From Thermoplasmata archaeon (GTDB lineage Archaea; Thermoplasmatota; Thermoplasmata; Lutacidiplasmatales; UBA184), in the NCBI GenBank assembly GCA_022749935.1, contig JAKIWQ010000012.1, positions 1 through 36,196 on the forward strand: 36,196 bases of DNA. Reading direction: 5' to 3'. Below the pieces are notes generated by a model. That model saw only the letters and a program-made list of their open reading frames with translations. It had not been told where the DNA came from and did no database searches. Every line of letters starts with the position of its first letter. The first letter of the stretch is position 1. A program made the translations under genes and the position numbers. This document shows positions 32,145 to 36,196 of this stretch, in pieces.

Positions 32145-33494
32145 ATGGGCGGGCCCACCGTGCGGTTCCTCGGCGGGGTCCGCGAGATCGGGGGGAACAA
32201 GATCCTCATCGAGGACGGACCGGACCGGGTCCTCTTCGACTTCGGTCCGTCGTTCTCCCCGCGCGTCGAGGAGTACTACGTGGACTACCTCCAGCCCCGG
32301 TCCGGCTCGAGGGCGAAGGACCTGCTCGAGTTCGACCTCCTCCCCCGGGTCCCGGGGTTGTACTCGAAGGAGGCCCTCGCCGACTCCGACCTATACTACA
32401 CGGAACCGAGCGTGCACGCGATCTTCGTGAGCCACGCCCATGCCGACCACGCCGGGTACCTCGACCTGGTCGACCCGACCATCCCCGTCCACGTCGGCGA
32501 GGGGACCCGAACGCTCCTCAGCGCGATCGAGACCTCGACGCGGATGAAGTATGGCACGCACCCGTGGAAGGTCTTCACCGACCGGGCCCCGATCCGGGTC
32601 GGTCAGATCGAGGTCGTCCCGTATCCGGTCGACCACTCGATCCCGTTCGCCTACGGGTTTCTCGTCCGGACGAGCGGCGGGACGCTGGCGTACTCCGGCG
32701 ACTTCCGTCACCACGGCCCCCGGGCCGCCGACACCCACGCCTTCTTCGAGGCGGTGGGGAAGGAGCCGGTGGACGCCCTCCTCATCGAGGGAACCCGGGC
32801 GGGACCGGACCGCCGGAAGAACCTCTCGGAGGCCGGCGTGCGCCGCGGCGTCGACCACGTCCTCGAGGAAGGGAGAGCGCTCGCGTTCGCGTGCACCTAC
32901 CCCCGGGACATCGACCGCCTGCTCACGCTCTACGCGGCCGCCCGGGCCGCCGACCGGGACCTGGTCGTGTCGGTGCGGACCGCCCATCTCCTCACCGAAG
33001 TCGCGCCCCGGTTCCCGTCCGGAACCGTACCGGTCCCGGGCCAGAGCCCGGGGATCCGGGTGTACGCCCGCAAAAAACTCACCTCGTTCGTCTGGGAGCG
33101 GCCGTACCTCGACGGAGCCCTCCCCGCGGCCGAGGTGCGGTCGAACGGTCCGAAGTACCTGCTGGCGCTCGAACTGAGCCACTTCACCGAACTCATCGAC
33201 CTGCGGCCCCCGAAAGGGAGTCCGTTCATCCACTCGATGAGCGAACCGTTCAGCGAGGACGACGTGGACGACCGGGTCATGCGGAACTGGCTGAAGCACT
33301 TCGGGCTCACCTTCCACCAGATGCACGCCAGTGGCCACGCCTCCGGGCCGGAACTGGTCGACCTCATCCGGGCGACCGGAGCCCGAGCCGTCTATCCGAT
33401 CCACACGGTGAACCCGGAAGCGCTCGAGGCCGCGGGACCGTCGGTGCATCCGCCCGAGCTGGGTCGGAGCTATCCGCTCGTCGGGGCCGGCTGA
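32145..33494 (+). CDS. RNase J-like metallo-beta-lactamase/beta-CASP protein
   Basis: The protein has 449 residues. LGGVREIGGNKILIE (9-23) and FDFGPSF form the family opening. The metal motif SHAHADHAG has His97, His99, Asp101 and His102; later metal ligands are a His in PVDHSIPFAYG and an Asp in YSGDFRHHG. The beta-CASP domain shows IEGTRAG and HASGHASGPEL, and the terminal YPIHTVNPE. The set is complete for an active RNase, probably a 5'-3' exonuclease. CTCTAATC upstream (about 32114) may be a weak promoter, although it follows rpo12 by only 46 nt and could be read through. It may process mRNA or rRNA along with the exosome encoded just upstream. Confidence 0.88.
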   Translation: MGGPTVRFLGGVREIGGNKILIEDGPDRVLFDFGPSFSPRVEEYYVDYLQPRSGSRAKDLLEFDLLPRVPGLYSKEALADSDLYYTEPSVHAIFVSHAHADHAGYLDLVDPTIPVHVGEGTRTLLSAIETSTRMKYGTHPWKVFTDRAPIRVGQIEVVPYPVDHSIPFAYGFLVRTSGGTLAYSGDFRHHGPRAADTHAFFEAVGKEPVDALLIEGTRAGPDRRKNLSEAGVRRGVDHVLEEGRALAFACTYPRDIDRLLTLYAAARAADRDLVVSVRTAHLLTEVAPRFPSGTVPVPGQSPGIRVYARKKLTSFVWERPYLDGALPAAEVRSNGPKYLLALELSHFTELIDLRPPKGSPFIHSMSEPFSEDDVDDRVMRNWLKHFGLTFHQMHASGHASGPELVDLIRATGARAVYPIHTVNPEALEAAGPSVHPPELGRSYPLVGAG

Positions 33495-33511
33495 CGGCCC
33501 ACGGACGAGAG

Positions 33512-33517
33512 ATTAAG
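33512..33517 (+). promoter_or_regulatory. TATA-like box for radB
   Basis: ATTAAG lies 26-31 nt upstream of ATG 33543 and just after the stop codon of the RNase J-like gene. This is suitable for a leaderless radB transcript. Confidence 0.45.
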
Positions 33518-33542
33518 CGCGAGGCGGGCTCTCGGCCGCGCG

Positions 33543-34232
33543 ATGGGGACGGACCGGCTGCCCACCGGCATCCCGTCGGTCGACCGGCTGCTGGGAGGAG
33601 GGCTCGAGACCGATTCGGTCACCGAGGTCTACGGGGAGGGCGGCAGTGGCAAGACCCTCTTCTGTCTCGAGGTGGCCCATCGGGTCGCCCGGGAGAACCG
33701 TTGGGTCTTCTACATCGACACCGAGGGCGTGAGCGTCGACCGACTTCGCTCGATGGCGGGGGACGGTCTCGAGAAGCTCCTCAAGCGGTTCCTGCTCTCC
33801 ACGCCGAAAGACCTGGACGAGCAGACGGCGGCCGTTCGAACCGCCTGCTCGCTCGCGCGGGAGGGCCGGCGCGCGGTCGGGCTCTTGGTCGTCGATTCGG
33901 CCACGGCCTACTATCGGCTCTCTCTCTCCGGACCGGGGGAGGATGACGCGCGCCAGGCCCTGTCGCTCGAGATCTCCGACCTCGTCCTCACCGCCCTGCG
34001 GGCCCACGTCCCCGTGCTCATCACGAACCAGGTGTGGCGCAGCCTCCGGGACGGCCATCTCGAACCCCTCGGCGGCTCGTTCCTCAATCACGCAGCGAAG
34101 ACGATCCTCTTCTTCGAACGTCTCCCGGGTCCCCGCCGGCGCGTCGTCCTGATGAAGCACCGGGACCGCCCCGAGGGCTCGGCGGAGTTCCGCATCACGG
34201 AGCGCGGGCTCGAGTCCGCCGGCTCCGGATGA
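33543..34232 (+). CDS. radB: DNA repair and recombination protein RadB
   Basis: This is a 229-residue RecA-family ATPase without the N-terminal helix-hairpin-helix domain of RadA, which marks it as RadB. Walker A is GEGGSGKT (31-38), preceded by LPTGIPSVDRLLGGGL; Walker B is GLLVVDSAT; LITNQVW and GGSFLNHAAKTILFFERL follow. RadB assists RadA in homologous recombination in euryarchaea. It ends one base before the convergent Kelch/PKD gene. Confidence 0.94.
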   Translation: MGTDRLPTGIPSVDRLLGGGLETDSVTEVYGEGGSGKTLFCLEVAHRVARENRWVFYIDTEGVSVDRLRSMAGDGLEKLLKRFLLSTPKDLDEQTAAVRTACSLAREGRRAVGLLVVDSATAYYRLSLSGPGEDDARQALSLEISDLVLTALRAHVPVLITNQVWRSLRDGHLEPLGGSFLNHAAKTILFFERLPGPRRRVVLMKHRDRPEGSAEFRITERGLESAGSG

Positions 34233-34233
34233 G

Positions 34234-36196
34234 TTAGGACCCGTACAAGGGCGGCTCTTCCGAGGAGGGATCCTCCGGAGTCGGCTCGTCCTCCGTGGGG
34301 CTCCGCGGGGGCCGACGTCGAAGGTAGACCGCCACCACCGCGGCGGCCGCCGCCACGAGCACCGCCGCGAGGACCGCCCAGAGCCAGAGGGGCAGCGGTG
34401 CGGGGCCGGAACCGCTCCCGGGCGTCGGGGGAGTCGAGGCCGTGGCGTGCGGAGCCACCGACAGGCGCAAGGAGGCGTTGACCTCCAACCCGTAGGCGTC
34501 CGTGATGGTCACGTTCACGGAGAAACTCCCGTTCTTGGAGTAGGTGTGGGTAGGAGTCGCCCCGTAGGCGACCCCACCGTCCCCGAACGTCCACGAGAAG
34601 TTGTACGGAGCGAGGCCGCCGGAGAACGACACGGAGAATCCGGTCGCATTCCCGTCGGCCACGGGGGTCGGACGGGGGACGGGCGGGAACGCCTGCAAGA
34701 CCGTGCCGACCGGGAGCGTGAGCGAGCCGTTGACAGTGACTCCGATCGCATCTCGGACGGTCACCCCGACGGATTCGTTGCCGGTGGTCGTGGCCGCGTG
34801 GTTCGGGGTGGGACCGAACGCCTCGATACCGCTCCCGGGACCGAACACCCAGGTCCAATTGTACGGGGTGACTCCACCGGTCGGAGTGGCGTTGAACCCG
34901 ACGTTTCCGCCGACGACGCCCTCGCGCACGGACGCCGTCACCGGTCCGAGGAGCAGCGACGAGGCGAGGATCCGGATCGGGACGGAGGCGTTCGACGTAG
35001 TGCCGAGTGCATCGCGAACGGTGACGTTCACCGTGTACGTCCCCTGGGCGAGGTACGCGTGCGACGGCATCGCACCGAACCCCCCGTTGCCGTCCCCGAA
35101 GGTCCAGGTCGCGTTGAACGGCCACCATCCTCCGATCGTCGTGACGTTGAACCCCACCGGGATGCCGACCTCGCCCACGGTCACGCTCGCATTGATGGAC
35201 GCCGAGGAGAGAGGCTGGATCCACGCCCAGCTGTCGTTCATGGGAGTCGGGAAACCGTACCCGCCGAACGCGTAGAGGAGCTGCATCTCCGGGTCGAACG
35301 CCGCGGATTGCAAGGCCCGACCGCTGGGGTTCGTGAGCGGCTGGACCTGGTTCCAGGTCCCGTTGAAGTACCACGTGTCGTTGTCGACGCCCTGTCCGAG
35401 ACCCGAATTCGTGTAGAACCCTCCGAAGAGCACGATCGCATTCACGTTCGGGTCATAGACGAACATCGACCCGTCCCTTGAGGACGGGGCTTGCGTCGTG
35501 ACGACCGGCGCCCACTGGTTGTTCGCGAACTCCCAGGTGTCGCCGTCATCGGGGACCCCGTAGGCCGAGAACCCTCCGAACAGGACCGCCGACCCGAGCA
35601 GCGGGTCCCACGACAGCATGCCGCGGGCGCGGGTGCTCGGAGCGGTGGTCGGATGAAGTTGGACCCAGCCCGTGCTCCCAAACTCCCAGGTGTCATTGAA
35701 CGAGGCCCCTGCGCCCCCCATCTCTCCCCCGAACAGGAGGACGGCGTGGTCGACGGGATCGTAGGTCATCATCGTCCGGCTCCGGGCGCTGGGCCCGGAC
35801 CCGCTCGTGACATTCTTCCAGGTTCCGTGATCGAACTCCCACGTAATGGGAAAGCTCCCGACGCTGCCGTACCCTACGATGACGGCGAGGTCGGGGTCGT
35901 AGACCATCGCGGACAATTCTGGGGGATTGACGCCGGAGATCGCGGTGATGTTGGTCCACGTCCCGTTCGTGAACGACCAGGTCTGGGCTCCGAGCGACAG
36001 GGGGTTGGACCCGCCTTGGAGGATGAGCGCGTGTTGGTCCGGATCGTACACGAGAGGAGCGGCCCACCGAGGGGTGGGCGAGTGGGGGATCGTGAGGCTC
36101 CTCCAATCAGAAATGGCTCCCGTGGAAGGGGTACTTCGGGCGCGCTCGAATGCGACCAGCGGTGCGGCGCCGGAGCGAGCCGTGGTCGCTCGCGCC
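34234..36196 (-). CDS. Membrane-anchored Kelch-repeat and PKD-domain surface protein, 5'-truncated by window edge
   Basis: The frame remains open to base 36196, so the N-terminus and any signal peptide are missing; 653 codons are visible. The first part has about six Kelch-like repeats, each with a YDP...LFGG strand and an NDTWEF strand. Three PKD-like immunoglobulin domains follow, two with the WTFGDG signature and one with WVFGPG, each ending in a TVNVTVRD-type strand. The C-terminus has a Pro/Gly linker, one membrane helix (LWLWAVLAAVLVAAAAAVVAVYL), then basic and acidic tail residues. Many N-x-S/T sequons suggest glycosylation. Such proteins are common on high-GC Thermoplasmatota and may mediate adhesion or polymer binding; no catalytic site is evident. 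Confidence 0.85.
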   Translation of the reverse strand, partial: ARATTARSGAAPLVAFERARSTPSTGAISDWRSLTIPHSPTPRWAAPLVYDPDQHALILQGGSNPLSLGAQTWSFTNGTWTNITAISGVNPPELSAMVYDPDLAVIVGYGSVGSFPITWEFDHGTWKNVTSGSGPSARSRTMMTYDPVDHAVLLFGGEMGGAGASFNDTWEFGSTGWVQLHPTTAPSTRARGMLSWDPLLGSAVLFGGFSAYGVPDDGDTWEFANNQWAPVVTTQAPSSRDGSMFVYDPNVNAIVLFGGFYTNSGLGQGVDNDTWYFNGTWNQVQPLTNPSGRALQSAAFDPEMQLLYAFGGYGFPTPMNDSWAWIQPLSSASINASVTVGEVGIPVGFNVTTIGGWWPFNATWTFGDGNGGFGAMPSHAYLAQGTYTVNVTVRDALGTTSNASVPIRILASSLLLGPVTASVREGVVGGNVGFNATPTGGVTPYNWTWVFGPGSGIEAFGPTPNHAATTTGNESVGVTVRDAIGVTVNGSLTLPVGTVLQAFPPVPRPTPVADGNATGFSVSFSGGLAPYNFSWTFGDGGVAYGATPTHTYSKNGSFSVNVTITDAYGLEVNASLRLSVAPHATASTPPTPGSGSGPAPLPLWLWAVLAAVLVAAAAAVVAVYLRRRPPRSPTEDEPTPEDPSSEEPPLYGS

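Noticed and set aside
1-36196. CRISPR array, insertion sequence or integrated element
   Set aside because: I saw no regularly spaced repeats, transposase-like proteins, terminal inverted repeats or att-like duplication beside the tRNA; composition is uniform apart from short promoter patches.

Overview
The window is archaeal chromosome, high in G+C (about two thirds by eye) and densely coded on both strands. The archaeal markers are the 20S proteasome alpha subunit, SBDS, exosome Rrp4/Rrp41/Rrp42, ribosomal protein eL43 (L37Ae), RNA polymerase subunit Rpo12, RadB, Trm1, THEP1 NTPase, archaeal-type glycyl-tRNA synthetase and an intron-containing tRNA-Trp. Bacterial-type UvrB, LarE and a large Kelch/PKD surface protein fit a euryarchaeon, most likely a high-GC member of Thermoplasmatota. 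That placement is inference. Many genes appear leaderless, with a TATA-like element about 25-32 nt upstream of the start codon; a few have Shine-Dalgarno motifs.

Layout. 1-1458 (-): edge-truncated polysaccharide flippase. 1550-2622: divergent DUF420-like membrane protein and PNPOx-like flavoprotein. 2715-2874 (-): tRNA-Trp with an 87-nt intron. 3002-6447 (+): BtuFCD-type cobalamin/siderophore ABC importer whose ATPase carries an extra C-terminal domain. 6397-10179 (-): larE, uvrB and a winged-helix regulator in tandem. 10259-13598 (+): PPC/DUF296 protein and a large Lhr helicase. 13651-15302 (-): THEP1 NTPase followed by Trm1, whose conserved N-terminus lacks a normal start codon. 15356-16012 (+): HemK-like methyltransferase. 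16009-19053 (-): PfkB kinase, MoeA, PurQ. 19115-22932 (+): amidohydrolase, GlyRS, coiled-coil protein, UPF0200 nucleotide kinase. 22936-24602 (-): COG1395-type regulator and an unknown partner. 24717-25547 (+): metallophosphoesterase. 25486-27591 (-): thioredoxin/YyaL (SSP411) protein. 27744-34232 (+): proteasome-exosome-translation block psmA, SBDS, rrp4, rrp41, rrp42, eL43, rpo12, then an RNase J-like beta-CASP protein and radB. 34234-36196 (-): Kelch + PKD surface protein, cut by the window edge.

The last block joins protein turnover, ribosome maturation, 3'-5' RNA decay and basal transcription/translation subunits, the classical archaeal proteasome/exosome neighbourhood, here followed by a predicted 5'-3' RNase. 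The clearest oddities are a Trm1 gene whose expected GTG start reads GTC, two divergent gene pairs that each appear to share one centred TATA-like element, a pre-tRNA-Trp that can mask its anticodon in an intron helix, and three-cysteine LarE translationally coupled to UvrB. I found no CRISPR array, insertion sequence or unmistakable novel defence system. No stretch over 300 bases lacks a gene or RNA.
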